A DNA stretch of 64,000 bases, taken from NCBI GenBank assembly GCA_902728285.1, contig CACVBU010001180.1:62001-126000 (forward strand), read 5' to 3'. The notes below the pieces were generated by a model that saw only the letters and a list, made by a program, of their open reading frames with translations, did not search any database and was not told the origin of the DNA. The translations under genes and the position numbers were made by a program. Every line of letters starts with the position of its first letter. The first letter of the stretch is position 1. Of the stretch, positions 45,535 through 57,277 are shown one piece after another. This stretch comes from Clytia hemisphaerica. Its lineage: Eukaryota > Cnidaria > Hydrozoa > Leptothecata > Clytiidae.

Positions 45535-47630
45535 AAAATTAAAAAACTGAAAAATAAGATGGCGTCTTCGTCTTTGGTTTGGTATCGTGATTTTACTCAT
45601 CCTTCAATTGTGTGTCAGTATTCCGTCGGTATATTATGGTTTTACCTGAAAGTTAGAAAGAAAATAAATATTAATAGATAAATTTTGGAAATAACATTGT
45701 AGTTGTTAAATTTAAGCCAAGAAGAGACTCTTCCTTAACATCATTTCTAAACATAGCTCATGGCCTGACGGGCATGTGACTGACACAACTGACAACTTGG
45801 CTTGTTAAAATAAAACTTTTAAACATCAATTTTCTCAAATCTTTTGTGTTCTAATTGCTCGTAATTGAATCAAACTAAACCGCCAATACACAAAACAATT
45901 TAGCTAACTAATTTGCTACAATTATCAATGGAGCAGAGCAATTTACCCAAATTATTCGAAAAAAATAAATGTATTTGAAACGTATCTAAGAATTTTGAAC
46001 GTAAAAAAATTGTCACAAATTTTTACAATTTTGATTAAGTTTTTTCTGCATTGAAAAATAAATGAAACATCAACGATATTTTCTTTGTGATAAAAACAAA
46101 ATTTCTGTCCTTATTATTGTGAGCTAACTCAACTTACAAATCCATGGAGATACTGTGCTAGTCTCGTTTTTACAAGTAAGACAGAAAATTAGACCCTAGA
46201 TTTTCATTTTTTTTGTCAGACATTTTGATTATAGAATTAGAAAAATAGTTGCGCTATTATTGTGAAATACTATGATATGTGATAAAAACTTTTGTTCATA
46301 ATTTGCAGAAGAATTCATCCTACTTCAGGATCATGCGCTACTTGCAACTAAAAGCTAACATATTCTGTTATCTTGCGCGTAGAGCTTCTAAAAAGGCTGC
46401 TACGCGCTCGCTTTTCCAAGTTTTTTCAAATATTCAACGAAGTATTTGTTGTTAGACAAATATTCACTTTTGTCCGATAAAAAACTTATCGAAAGTTTAT
46501 CTGGTTCAGAGAAAAAATGTTTCGTGAGGGCACAAAAAGCTGTATTTGATTTTTTTAAAACTCGTGCACTGGTCGTGCTCTCAAAAAGACAGAACTCCTG
46601 AAAAATACTTGTCTATTTTCTGACATCATTTAATTTTGAAACCTACCATAATGAACTGTAATTTTTAATTCATGAAAAATAGAGCATATTCAATGACATA
46701 TAACATTATATATTATTTTCAAATCCATTTCCTGACACCCCTGTCTCAGTGACCCTGTTAAAGTTATTTAGCCAGTGAAGATAAAATGAGCTATGCCAAT
46801 GGGAGTGGAAAACCGCTTGTTTTTAAGAATGAGTGGGGATTTCAAATTCTAATGTTTACAGCTTAAAAATCCAGTGAGGATGGCCTCAGTGTCTCAGTGT
46901 TTTTTTCCGAGCGGCAATGAGAGCTCTTGTAGCTTTTCAATGGGGATGAAATTTAATGGTATTTTTTATCACCGGGACCATTTTTTGGCGGCTTTTTCCA
47001 GTGAGGAGGGGTCCCACCGAGTCTGTTTCTAGGGGCTGTTTCCTCTAGCTTGTGAACAGCTGCGAGAGAGTTAATCAAGGAGGAGATTTAACAAAACATG
47101 ATAAACATGGATTAAAGATTTAAAATTGATGGCGAAATACTGTACTGTCATCAGCGTGCCTTATTTTTGACGATTACGATCTTCATTGTAAGGGTGCGAT
47201 TTCGCGATAGCCGCATTCTTTTGTGGTAAATATGGTTTTAAGATTACAAAAACGCTGGGTCTTTCACTTCACCACGGAAAAGGTTAGCTTGAAATAGAAT
47301 GTTACACTGAAAGAAAGAACATGGGATTTCAATTAAGTTTCAAGAATTTTGGTAAGATTTTATTTGAAAGCTTGCGAAAAATCTCCATTCTGCAATGAAT
47401 TCAAATAGGTGAAAATGGAAATTTTTGGTAATCCCTGTACCATTAATCATTCTATCTCTTTTCTGAATACCGAATAGACTGGCTATAGTTTTACTTAAAA
47501 TATATTAGGTTGCATTTAGTCTCGTGACTATTTACTCTGGTATTAATCTTTACTAATTTATCTTTTTACTTATTTTTTGATTTAAAAAAATTAGAAAAAA
47601 ATGAATTTCAGCAAAAAAAAATTAAAACAG
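45535..47630. other. Interior of TIR element right of the Penelope insertion
   Basis: AT-rich, non-coding. A GTGATAAAAAC motif is seen at about 46087 and 46278, and G-rich sentences such as CAGTGAGGAGGGG at about 47000. No transposase fragments recognised. Confidence 0.5.
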
Positions 47631-47634
47631 CATG

Positions 47635-48010
47635 GAATGGAAAGTGCATTTTATTTGTAAAACTATTTGAACTGCATTTTACTTTATCGAATTCATGACC
47701 ATATCGAAAAATTTAGTTTCAATGCGTTTAAAAAATTGAATGGAAAGTGCATTTTATTTTTAAAAATATTTGAACTGCATTTTTTTTGTCAATTCATCAG
47801 CATATCGAAAAATTTAGTTTAAATGCGTTTAAAAAATCAAATAAAAAATGCATTTTATTTGTGAGAGCATCTGAATTGCATTTTATTTTAGTAAATCCGT
47901 GGTTCACATTAAAAATATAATTTTACTACGTTTAAAAAAGTTAATGGAAAATGAATTTAATTGAAACAACATTTGAATTGTATTTTCTTTGCTCAAGTTC
48001 AACGTAATCT
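47635..48010. repeat. Subterminal tandem repeat, about 103 bp x 3.6
   Basis: Units AATGGAAAGTGCATTTTATT...GAACTGCATTTT...GCGTTTAAAAAA start at about 47635, 47739, 47843 and 47943 and diverge towards the right end. They probably act as (or descend from) subterminal sites of the TIR element. Confidence 0.75.
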
Positions 48011-48423
48011 TTTATTATACATTTATATGTAATTTAAAGTCTAGAATTTAAATACATTTTGATACCCAATGAATTAGAAATTCATCAAAGTTTTGAACCT
48101 AGAATTTTATTCTATTTTAATGCATTCTATATTCGTTTTCAATGGAATACGAGCATTTAGTTTCCGTAAGGGTTAACCCATGTCATGTGAGGGGAATTGG
48201 GTAGTCAGTCCAAGGTGCTGACGGGGCGCTCATTGAAAGTGTTTGTAGTTGCGAAAATAGGCCTCAAAGCCATGAGCAACTCAACCAAATAGAAATAGAA
48301 ATCGTCGTAAAGACGTGAAATTCTTAAAGCTATCGAACTTGAAGTTTCTTTCACTAATTAACATATATTGTCCATAAAAACGATGACTAAGCGCCTTACA
48401 TGATCTCTTCAAAAGTGTGCTAT

Positions 48424-48667
48424 ATAACCGCTTTTATAAAGAACAATTTTATAAGAACACGGGACTAAAATTGGTCAAAAACCTAAGAACATCATATTAA
48501 GAACAATCTTAGCCTCAGACCGTAGATGTGTGTTTAGAAGATGTCAAGTTTAATCCATTCAGTGAAGAAATTAGCTGTGTTGTTACTATTAAGAACATTT
48601 TAAGAACATTTAAAACTTAATCAATATTTACAGTTTCTTATATAAGAAGAACGTATAACGGGATACA
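48424..48667. mobile_element. MITE of CACGTTTTTT type
   Basis: CGCTTTTATAAAGAACAATT...ATAAGAACAC left; TTTCTTATATAAGAAGAACG right; AAGAACA motifs inside. Diverged ends. Confidence 0.5.
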
Positions 48668-48864
48668 CACTTTTTTACATATTCAAAATCACTGACATTG
48701 TATTGATGATTCGTGATAAATAGGGCTGAATTTAATCTGGAGCTTATACTTTTTAAAACGATACTTAATAACGTTCTACTCGTTTCAAATACAAATGCGC
48801 TCAAGTCGGAAAAACATAACCAACTCTTGACGTACTCAGTGTTGTAACTGTTTTTCAGTATTTT

Positions 48865-49090
48865 ACACCCTTCTTTTTATAAGAACCAGATCATTATTTC
48901 AGGCTTGACTAAATTGTTTATTTTTTGGCACTTCGAGCCTCGGATCAGGTCAAAATTGAGGTATTCAGGCTTGTTATCCGGTTTTTACAATTGCTCAATA
49001 TTTAGAAATTCCAATAAGTTGTTTGTTATTTTTTAACGATCCTAAGTCTTCTTGCTCTTATCAAATTGTTCTTATAAAGAAAAGAATGTA
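48865..49090. mobile_element. MITE of CACGTTTTTT type
   Basis: ACACCCTTCTTTTTATAAGA left; TTGTTCTTATAAAGAAAAGA right; CTTCGAGCCTCGG-like interior. Confidence 0.55.
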
Positions 49091-49253
49091 GAGGCATAGG
49101 AGGTGACCTGTATCCGACTTGTTGTGCCCTTTTCAAAACAAGCTAGTCTTAAGTGAGATTTCTAAAAACTAAATCGTGGAGTTAGTAAAGCTTTGAAACG
49201 TTTAAAGTCAGTTTCTCAAGACGAAAGTGAATGAAAGGGAGGTCAGAGAATTA

Positions 49254-49463
49254 GCTCTAGTTTAGACGGCCAACTTTTTGCATTCTAATTGTGTATTAAA
49301 GTGGGTTTAAAGTGTGCTGTCTAAAGTCAATGCATTGCTCTCTTTTGACGTCAATTCAATGTCTTCTTTCAATATTTTCCAAGCTTTTAACTTTGTGCCC
49401 ATTTCTGCCTGCTCTAAAACAAGTAGAATAGGCAGGGCAAAAAGTCGGCCGTCTAAACTAGAG
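49254..49463. mobile_element. 210-bp MITE, GCTCTAGTTTAGACGGCC ends, TTA duplication
   Basis: GCTCTAGTTTAGACGGCC and the inverse GGCCGTCTAAACTAGAGC are perfect, flanked by TTA on both sides. PIF/Harbinger-like by duplication. A 61-codon minus-strand frame spanning it (49307-49492) is a shadow of the element, not a gene. Confidence 0.85.
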
Positions 49464-49760
49464 CTTATTTTTGTATTATACAAATAACTCAAATGAGGAG
49501 TGCGCGAAACTGTTGAAATTTGTCATTCTCTATTATCAAGACACTAAAACTGCTGAACTAGACTATACAATCGACTTTCTTTAATTCGACAGTTAATGGA
49601 ATCTCTTTAATATCAGAGTGTTATTTTATATGACTTTTCATTTGAAGACAAATCATTTTGTTAGAATTGCAGAAATTCGAATTAAAGAGATTAGGCTGTA
49701 TATTCTATGGTGGTTTTTAACAATATCATTCATTTTTCTTTCGTTTCATTTTTATTTCAG

Positions 49761-51075
49761 TTCAATACCAATAACACATTCTAAAGACCGTCGTCATGGC
49801 AATGATAATGAGAAACAAAACAATAAAGCGCGTCGATCGCATTCTATGAACTTGAAGCGTGATAAAAAGGACACCAATAGAGCGAGCGCTCGCTCCACGG
49901 GACACCGAACGTTAGAGAGATCTGATTCAACACGAAATCAAACTCAAACCTGGGAACCTGTTGTCTTAGCTTCAACAGCAATTAATCCGAACGTAGCAGG
50001 ATTCGTCCGTCAACGATCGCTAGATAGCTTGAAATCAGGGAACGCGGCGCATGAACACAAAGAAAAGAGTACTGAGCTGATAGCTTCGCACGCCGCTTCT
50101 CCTTCACGTAGCGAAATGAAGGAAGCTCACGTCGTTGATACCTCAACACGTAATCGTAGAGACAGTGATAAACGTGCGAGTAAACGTAACGAACGTGAAA
50201 ACACAGCTCGTTTATTAAAACACGTGTCCAATAGCGCGACTGTTCAACGTCCCGTGGGAGAAATACGGCGTTTGTTTTTTATACGTCACGCCGAGAGAGT
50301 CGATCTCACTTTTGGACATGATTGGTTTCAGGTCTATATCGATGATAAAGGTTATCATCGACGAAATTTGAATTTACCAAGGCGTATACCCACGAGGCGT
50401 GGTGGCCCAAAAGACTTCTTTATGGACGGTCCAATTAGTGAGATAGGTACTTTTCAGGCTAAACTGATCGGAGAAGCATTACGGGCTAAAGGAGTGACTT
50501 TTACTCAAGTTTTTTGCTCTCCTTCGCTTCGTTGCATACAAACTGCATCATCGGTGTTGGAGGGACTCATGGACACACGACTTAAAATCAAAGTTGAGCC
50601 TGCTCTATTTGAATGGATGGCTTGGTGCCGAAATACGCTTCCGAAATTCATGACGGTTGAGGAACTAGCGGATTATGGTTTCAATGTAGATCGTACTTAT
50701 CATCAATTTTATTCGTTGGCGCAATTCAATTTGTATGAAAAGACGGATGAGTATTATTACCGGACGCACAGCTTTGTTGAGAACGTTCTTCGGACAGCCA
50801 CAGGGAATGTTCTCATGTTTGGTCATTCAGCTACTTTAGACGTCGGTACACGACAATTGACTGGTTCGCCTATCCGGAAAACAGACGATTTAGTCCGGGT
50901 GGTACAGAAAGTTCCGTTTTGCGGCGTATGCGTGGCCGAAGAGTCGCCGCAAACGCATAAGTGGCATTTAGCGCAACCACCCATTCCATCTTTGGCTCAT
51001 GGACAGAATTCAACTTTTGATTGGAGAATCTTGGAGACGACTGTTAATGGACCACCCTACGGAAAAGGAAAGTGA
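49761..51075 (+). CDS. UBASH3: UBASH3/TULA terminal exon: linker and histidine-phosphatase domain
   Basis: Acceptor TTTTTATTTCAG at 49760. The first T completes the Phe codon left by the SH3 exon. About 160 residues of basic, Ser/Arg-rich, probably disordered linker (RRSHSM, RQRSLDSLKS) precede the phosphoglycerate-mutase-like domain. Its catalytic set is complete: RHAERVD (50284-50304, phospho-His and Arg), CSPSLRC (second Arg), EPALFEWM (Glu) and FGHSATLD (second His). In vertebrates this domain dephosphorylates tyrosines on Syk/ZAP-70-type kinases; the substrate here is unknown. Stop TGA at 51073-51075. The linker is longer than in vertebrate TULA proteins. Confidence 0.95.
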
Positions 51076-51098
51076 AAGTTGTATGACGTCATGGTTTT

Positions 51099-51104
51099 AA
51101 TAAA
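51099..51104 (+). terminator. Poly(A) signal of UBASH3
   Basis: AATAAA 24 bp after the stop codon, followed by T/G-rich sequence. A very short 3' UTR would result; use of later signals cannot be excluded. Confidence 0.6.
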
Positions 51105-52803
51105 GTTCTTCCGGTCGTATTTTATATTCAATAGAATAATTCATCTCAGAGATAATTTTAAAAGATCAGTACGATTACTTGATGTGAGTGTTTGAATCTT
51201 TCTTGCGCACCATAGTACTTACAAGAAACATATATTCTTATATATACTACGGACAACCGAATTCTTTGCTAATTTTGTTTTGTATATTATCCGAAATATT
51301 GAGAATCTTTCTTCTATCCTACTCGACTTTTTTTCGACTTTTTTTATAGTTTAGCTAGTCTAGAATAGAAACGTTAGCACACAGTTTTTCGTCAATTTAA
51401 GTACTTATTATAATTTTAACGGTAGTAATATTTTATTTTTGACTTTTCACCAAGTTCTTTTTAACAATTTGCACATCATATTTAGCTTATATTAGAACTT
51501 TTTTACTTTGTTATTTATCCAACAAATCCAAATATGAGTGTTATAACTGTAAACGAATCACTTCCACAAATTAACCTTTTTTAAAGGTGAATTAAGATTG
51601 TAGTGCGTTCGAACTTTTTTTCGAACCTTCTTGAGCAGTTTTTCATTCTATTTATTTCACTACACATTCTGTACTAAGAAGATATTGAAGATGTTATTAG
51701 CCTATGACCGTAGAAGAATCCCAAAAAAAAAGATCGATAATTCTTCACAATTTAGTCATAAGTACATTAGCGAGAGTACTCTCTGATTTAACTAGCGAGC
51801 ATATATATTAGATAAAATATTGTATATATTTTCTTTAAATGACTGGTTTACAACTTCAATATTATCTTGTTATTATCATATTATTTTAAATGCTATCTGC
51901 CAAGTGTTGCCACTAGTTGATGTCCTTTTGCGAACGAATTTTTTTAAATGTAAAATGTTGGCTGAAAACAGGCCCGGTGGAAGCAGGGAGGGTGAGACTT
52001 CAGCCTCCCCACCTTTAAGCAAATGAGATTTTTTTCTCAGATTCCTAGCCAATTTTATCTCATTTTGAGCCTTCAGCCTCCCCCTTTTACGATTGTTTTG
52101 CCTAAAAAGTCGATAGGCGTAGCGAGACCCTGTAAAATTTATGAGGGAGTGCAGACGTTTATGACATATTCATTATCCTTTGATAAAACAAAGACAATAA
52201 TTACAGTGTCGTAAAAACCGCTCTCATCCATAAATTTTGCAAGATATCTCGCTACCCCTATGAAACGAAATTTCAGGTAATTCTCAGTCACCCTGAAGCT
52301 CTAAATTTCTTTAGATACAACTTTTTTAATTCTTTGATCATTGAGTTGTGATCTTTGGTTTATCACAAGCCACATTGGTTGCAATTATATTTAGAGTGGA
52401 ATTCTATAGCAGGAGGCATAGCATAGTTGTTTTAGTATACACTTATTATTTATAACTTTTCCGAGCAACCTAAGAAGGCTGTTTTTGTAAATAATATTTC
52501 TATAAGAAAATGAGGATGTATGTATAAGATGATGATGATACAAGATTATATCCTATTTATCAATAACTGAAGATTCGAAAATTCTTTTTACGCGTTACTT
52601 TTATGTTCTAAAAGTTTTTGTTTCAAAAAATTGAATCAGTACAGGCATTTTAACCCCTCTACTACACGAGTATACTCGTAGTCGGCAGCGATCGAGTTAA
52701 CGATGTTGATAGCAAGATTCTGTTTAAATAGCAAAAAATAATTTCGATGTTTTACAGGTTTTACTTTAGTATCTTTGTTTGAAAGAAGCAGTCTCATACT
52801 TAA
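51105..52803. other. Non-coding DNA downstream of UBASH3
   Basis: AT-rich; no gene seen. Could contain extended 3' UTR. Confidence 0.5.
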
Positions 52804-53219
52804 TACCTTATCGGGGAAAAAAATGTCGGAGTTTTATTTAGTCGGTTTTTTTTTTTTCGTCGGGGAAGAATTTCGTCACCTAGAGGCATTTTCGTCACTT
52901 TTCCCCGACCAAAATTTCAAATTCGTCCCTTTTCCCCGACAAAAAGTTCAAATTCGTCACTTTCCCCCCACTAAACTGTCCAAAAGAAATAGCTTCCTTC
53001 ACTAGCTCGAAAATGGATCTTGATGTAATTAAAGCACTAATCTCGGTAAATAAAGGTGTAAAAAATTAAATTTGAATTTTGGTTGCGGTATAAAATTTGG
53101 GGTAAATCTTTTGGTCGGGGATAGAAAAATCGGTTGCAAGTTTTGGTCGGGTGATAAAATATTGGGGAACTCAAAATTTTCGTCACTTTCCCCCGACATT
53201 TTTTTCCCCGATAATGTAT
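52804..53219. mobile_element. MITE with TTATCGGGGAAAAAAATGTC ends
   Basis: Perfect inverted ends of about 22 bp (TTATCGGGGAAAAAAATGTC plus GG) enclose about 415 bp with repeated TTTTCCCCGAC and TTCGTCAC motifs in both orientations. No transposase. Confidence 0.8.
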
Positions 53220-53362
53220 TGGTATTGCTTTTATTTACGGGAGGGGAATTGCTAGTGTTAGTTCGGAATAGGTACAAGATTGTACCATACCATTGCTATT
53301 GGCCTATTGAAGGATCAATCAAACTGCGACTCCCAATAAATCTTTCATGCACTGCTGTGTGA

Positions 53363-53632
53363 TACTTGTAGAGCCCCCCCCCCAGCGGCACTCCTAATCA
53401 CGCCATTACGCAAAAAAAATTTCACCATCACGCATCACGAAAATCGCTAAAATTTTTCATCACGCAAAAAATAGCGAAAAATAGCCCAAATCACGCATCA
53501 CGCCTCAAATTTTTGCCCTATCACGCATCGCGCCAAAATCATAATCACGGCATCACGCCAAAAAACATCTTTAATCACGCCATCACGCAAGAAAAAAGTC
53601 CCCATCACGCCATCACGCAAACCGCTGGGGGG
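53363..53632. mobile_element. MITE with GCCCCCCAGCGG ends and ATCACGC satellite core
   Basis: CCCCCCCCCAGCGG on the left and the inverse CCGCTGGGGGG on the right. The core is a run of CATCACGCAAAA / ATCACGCCATCACGC units, more than ten in about 230 bp. Target duplication not clear. Confidence 0.7.
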
Positions 53633-53686
53633 CCTCCTTGTAACTTACACGCAAATTCAACTCGTTCTCTAAAGTTCGCTTTTTGC

Positions 53687-53781
53687 GAAGCGAATTTATG
53701 AGCAAAGCAGTTTTGCTATATTGTGTGCACGTACCTTTAACTTCTATCCCAAGCGAAAATTTGCTATAAAATTTGCTATAT
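53687..53781 (+). repeat. Direct repeat, partner at 57278-57369
   Basis: GCGAAGCGAATTTATGAGC...GTACCTTTAACTTCTATCCC...AATTTGCTATAAAATTT is present here and again 3.6 kb on, about 90 bp with few changes. Could be a dispersed repeat fragment or a duplication bracketing the element at 54451. Confidence 0.65.
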
Positions 53782-54450
53782 AAATCACATCTTCAAACCG
53801 ATAATTTTATCAAAATGACCTTGAATGGTTTGGCTTGAAGCCACGAAATTTTTCTCGGTTTGATAGCTAGGACTGCAAAAAATGCCTTTTTAAAATGGTG
53901 TACCCTAGCAGTGAACAGCAACAAACTTACCGGAAGCCGAAACACGGACTTAGAATCTGAAGTTGATCAAATTGCCGCGCGGGCGGCACGCATCTAAGCA
54001 ATCTAAGCAGTGGTTCTTCGGTTTTAAATGTTTATTTTGCTGTTAAATTAAATGGAAAAAGATTAGTTTGAACGGTAACAGAAAGGATCTTCATCATCCC
54101 TTGACTTTTAACACCAAGTATCAAGTATCAAATAAGTTCAATCAATGAGAGGTTTTTGCAAGTCGCGCGGGCGGGCGGGAGGAGTGCTCTTTTAGTGAAC
54201 GAAACTTACCTTGCAAAACCAAGTGGATATTCTATGATAAAGAAGTACGGAGGTAATCAAATTTGTCGAATTTGTCAAGAAATAAATCAAAACTGCCCAA
54301 GAACCAACAAGCCATCTTTGTACATTTTTGTTTTTGTTTTATTTATTTGTTTTGATGATTTCGACAGACGATTCGTGATTCGAATAAAAATGTTCGATCG
54401 TTCGACGAATATCGTTCGATTTTATTAAGGCACCATTTACACTAGAATAA
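53782..54450. other. Non-coding DNA with GC-rich patches
   Basis: Short GCGCGCGGGCGGGCGG-type patches at about 53974 and 54161 resemble another at 56692. No gene seen. Confidence 0.45.
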
Positions 54451-56676
54451 CTACCTTATTGGTATATATTTTCGCGTGTTACAAATTTTCGCGAATCGCG
54501 AAATTTTTTCGAAAAAACGTGTTTCGCGTGTATTAAATTTCGCGATTGCCGACTTCTGGAAAATTTTCACGTGTATTAAATTTCGCGATTCACTAAACTA
54601 TGTATTAGCCTCCGTCTCAGAACGCGGTCAGAAAATTTTGCGGATAATTTCACAGCGAAAATGCATCCAGTGAAATGTGAGTAATGTATCATGATTCAAG
54701 TCGACTGACATAATTATACACATAATACATGTTACAAGTTCTGCCTACGGATTCTCAAGCTCAGCTATTATAAAACTATTACATGTTAGTAGCAGACCCG
54801 ACTGACCAATGTTATGTAGCAGGTTGAAACATGAGTTTCTACTGGAAAAATGCAGTTTGTTTTCAAGTTAAATCTTCAAAATAAAGCAAACTGTGTGGGT
54901 TTCTTTACTTCCAAACAACCTACCAATAGTTTTGGAACACTCCATAATAAAGGAAGATGGCTCTTCTTGTGGATTGGCTTTCTGATACCCCATATAAACA
55001 CGATGTGACATGAAAGTGAAGAGACATGATTTGTTGGTTTTTGTTTGATTTGTTGACTCATATATCTCATGGCAAATGGGATAGCAAATGACTTTTCATG
55101 TATTGCTTGGCTCTACATATGATACCTCTAACTTTGAACACCTCCAGAATGTTGAAAAAAGCATTTTACGAGATAAGTTTCAATTATAATTTTCATGGAA
55201 ATTTTTAATCACCAGATTTGGCTTGACGTCAGTTTTGTTTGGTTGATGTTTGGTATTGTGATCATTAAAAGCAATGAAATGCCACACAGTCACTCTACAC
55301 ATGATGCCTCCAGCCATGATTGGTATCAGAATGTTGGAAAAAAACATTTTACGAGAAATTGTTGATTGAAATTATATTGACTTATTTGTACAATTTTGGC
55401 GGTGTGGGTTTAGTTAATTGATAATGTTTACACTGTGGGATGGTTTTCAAAAAACTGTTATATTTGATTGTTGTTTGTTGGAATTGATTACCAAATAAAA
55501 AGAGAACCTTTTTTTGATAAATACTTTATTTTTTTCATGAATCGAAAAAACCGTCTGGATAGTATGTCTTGTAGTAACCAATGCAGTGTCTGTTTTCAAA
55601 TTTTGAAAGCTCTATAGGTACCTACTGAATCTGTGAATTGAAGCTCTGACTAGCTCTATGTTTAAAACTTTGAGCCATGTTTTTTTCTTTGTTGCTATTA
55701 AAGATAGATTTTTAAATTGTCGTAATGTAAATTTATGGTAAAGTTTTAGTTTTTGAGTTTAGTTCATCAGTAGTACATACATATACAGTAGTATTTTTTC
55801 AGTAATCGTTTCTTGTAAATATAGTAACATTTAACCAGACTCACTGCCCTCATTATATTCAAATTTGTATTTTTTCAGGACTGATAAGTACATAATTTTA
55901 AACACCAAAACAAAGCAAGCAACATGCCAGTTCTTTCTGGACAAATATATATGTATATACTTTATTGTGTGCTTTGAGTTCTATTTTAATCAACCCTCTC
56001 AACTGCTGATCTTTCAACTATCATTTAGGAGTATAGAATGGGCTTCCATAGTACCATTTTCTCTAAGTATTTTGTGCAAATTTTCAACAAAGAAGTAGAC
56101 TTCTTGACTGTCCTTGTCCCTTATGTTAAAGTTGTTCTGATGGAGGACATTGCTATTTTTGGTAGCCTTCACATATCAATAAGGAGCTTTGGTGTAAATG
56201 TTTTTTCTGATAAAATAATACTAATCTGAAACTATTAGGCCTTTATGAACCTTCTAGAACAATAATCTTGCTCCAATCTTGAGAAACACTGGAAAATAGG
56301 TTAGCATTCCCTGCCATAATTTCACAGATTTCCTCTGCTTTCTGCTTGAAAACGCTGTCGTTTAGCCGAAAACGAAAGTGAAACTGTGAAAACGTCCGCA
56401 AATTCGGGCCCAGTCCTCTTCCGAGACGGAGGCTAATTTCAGAAAGTGGGAATATAAAGCAAGAAAAAGACTGATTTTGCTTGAAACACGACGTTTTTGA
56501 TGTAGAAATACTAACAAAATACTAAGAAAAAATTTTTCGCGTGTATTTAATTTCGCGATTTTGTAATTTTGAAAAATTTAAACAGTATTAAATTTCGCGA
56601 AAATTGACCAAAAAACTCGCGAAATTAAGTACCCGCGAAAATTTGTAACACGCGAAAATATATACCAATAAGGTAG
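54451..56676. mobile_element. 2.2-kb TIR element, TTTCGCG-rich long termini
   Basis: CTACCTTATTGGTATATATT then TTCGCGTGTTACAAATTTTC on the left mirrors the right end (GAAAATTTGTAACACGCGAA, ...CCAATAAGGTAG). Inverted similarity continues inward for about 200 bp, including ATTAGCCTCCGTCTC and its inverse near 56430. The interior is non-coding and has two related segments (AACATTTTACGAGA at about 55158 and 55345). No clear target duplication; superfamily unassigned. Confidence 0.8.
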
Positions 56677-56781
56677 AAGGAAAAAAGAGCGACGCGCGGG
56701 CGGCCGGTGGGTGTTGTGCCGCCGTGGATTATGTGGTGTGTTTGAGGCATTAAGGCTCTTACGACCACAGACAACAGATCT

Positions 56782-57072
56782 GTAAAGCCCGAAGGGCTAG
56801 ATAAGCGACTTTTATCGAAAAGTGAAGCCTAGGTTTGGAAGGATTTCCTACCAAAGTCACGTGAAAATATGCAATTTCACCGGTTTGAGAAATGTGAAGT
56901 AGCGTTTGCTGCCTACTTTTTTTTTATCTCGCGCTCCAAAAACAATTAAAATGCTAGATCCTATCCGCGGGCACAAAATTTAAATAAAAAGTCAATTTTT
57001 CGCTTTACTCTTTTTTGCTGGAGAAAGCTTAAAGTTGCATATCTAGCCCTTTCGGGCTTTACAGATCTGTGC
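56782..57072. mobile_element. MITE with ACAGATCTGTAAAGCCCGAA ends
   Basis: CAGATCTGTAAAGCCCGAAG plus GGCTAGAT at the left and ATCTAGCCC...CGGGCTTTACAGATCTG at the right. About 290 bp, non-coding. GCTTACGACC-like sequence lies just outside both ends. Confidence 0.8.
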
Positions 57073-57086
57073 TTACGACCCTGTCT

Positions 57087-57255
57087 CTATTCTTGATATG
57101 CGTAAGTCATTTTTCTAGTGGAAACACCCTAAAAAAGGCCGGATTTGACCTCTCTCTGTTACTTAAGATAGAAACACAGAGGTCAAAAACCGGCTTTTTT
57201 GGGTGCTTCCGTTAAAAAATATGACGTCATCTTGACTTACGCATATCAAGAATAG
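57087..57255. mobile_element. 169-bp foldback MITE
   Basis: CTATTCTTGATATGCGTAAG at the left and CTTACGCATATCAAGAATAG at the right are perfect inverses. Further inverted blocks inside (AAAGGCCGG / CCGGCTTTTTT, GACCTCT / AGAGGTC) make the element one long hairpin. Confidence 0.85.
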
Positions 57256-57277
57256 CGGCTTTATTAGAGTGTCTCTT

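Larger units (their letters stand above)
41447..48172. mobile_element. Large non-autonomous TIR element, TTA duplication
   Basis: Ends CCCTTACGGAACTTCC and the inverse TAGTTTCCGTAAGGG, flanked by TTA (41444-41446, 48173-48175) within the SINE. Subterminal regions at both ends are rich in AAATGCATTT-type motifs. 6726 bp, of which 3.3 kb is the Penelope-like insertion. A TTA 3-bp duplication suits PIF/Harbinger-type elements, but no transposase is seen. Confidence 0.8.
41340..48303 (+). mobile_element. tRNA-derived SINE, split by a 6.7-kb insertion
   Basis: Left part 41340-41446: tRNA-like head with GTGGTATAGTGGTC (A box) and GGTTCGATTCC (B box). Right part 48173-48303: ...GTGAGGGGAATTGGGTAGTC...TCAACCAAATAGAAATAGAAAT, ending in an AAATAG tail. 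Joined, they give about 235 bp that line up with a second copy at 58426-60025. The second copy shows that the two parts are one element. Confidence 0.85.
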
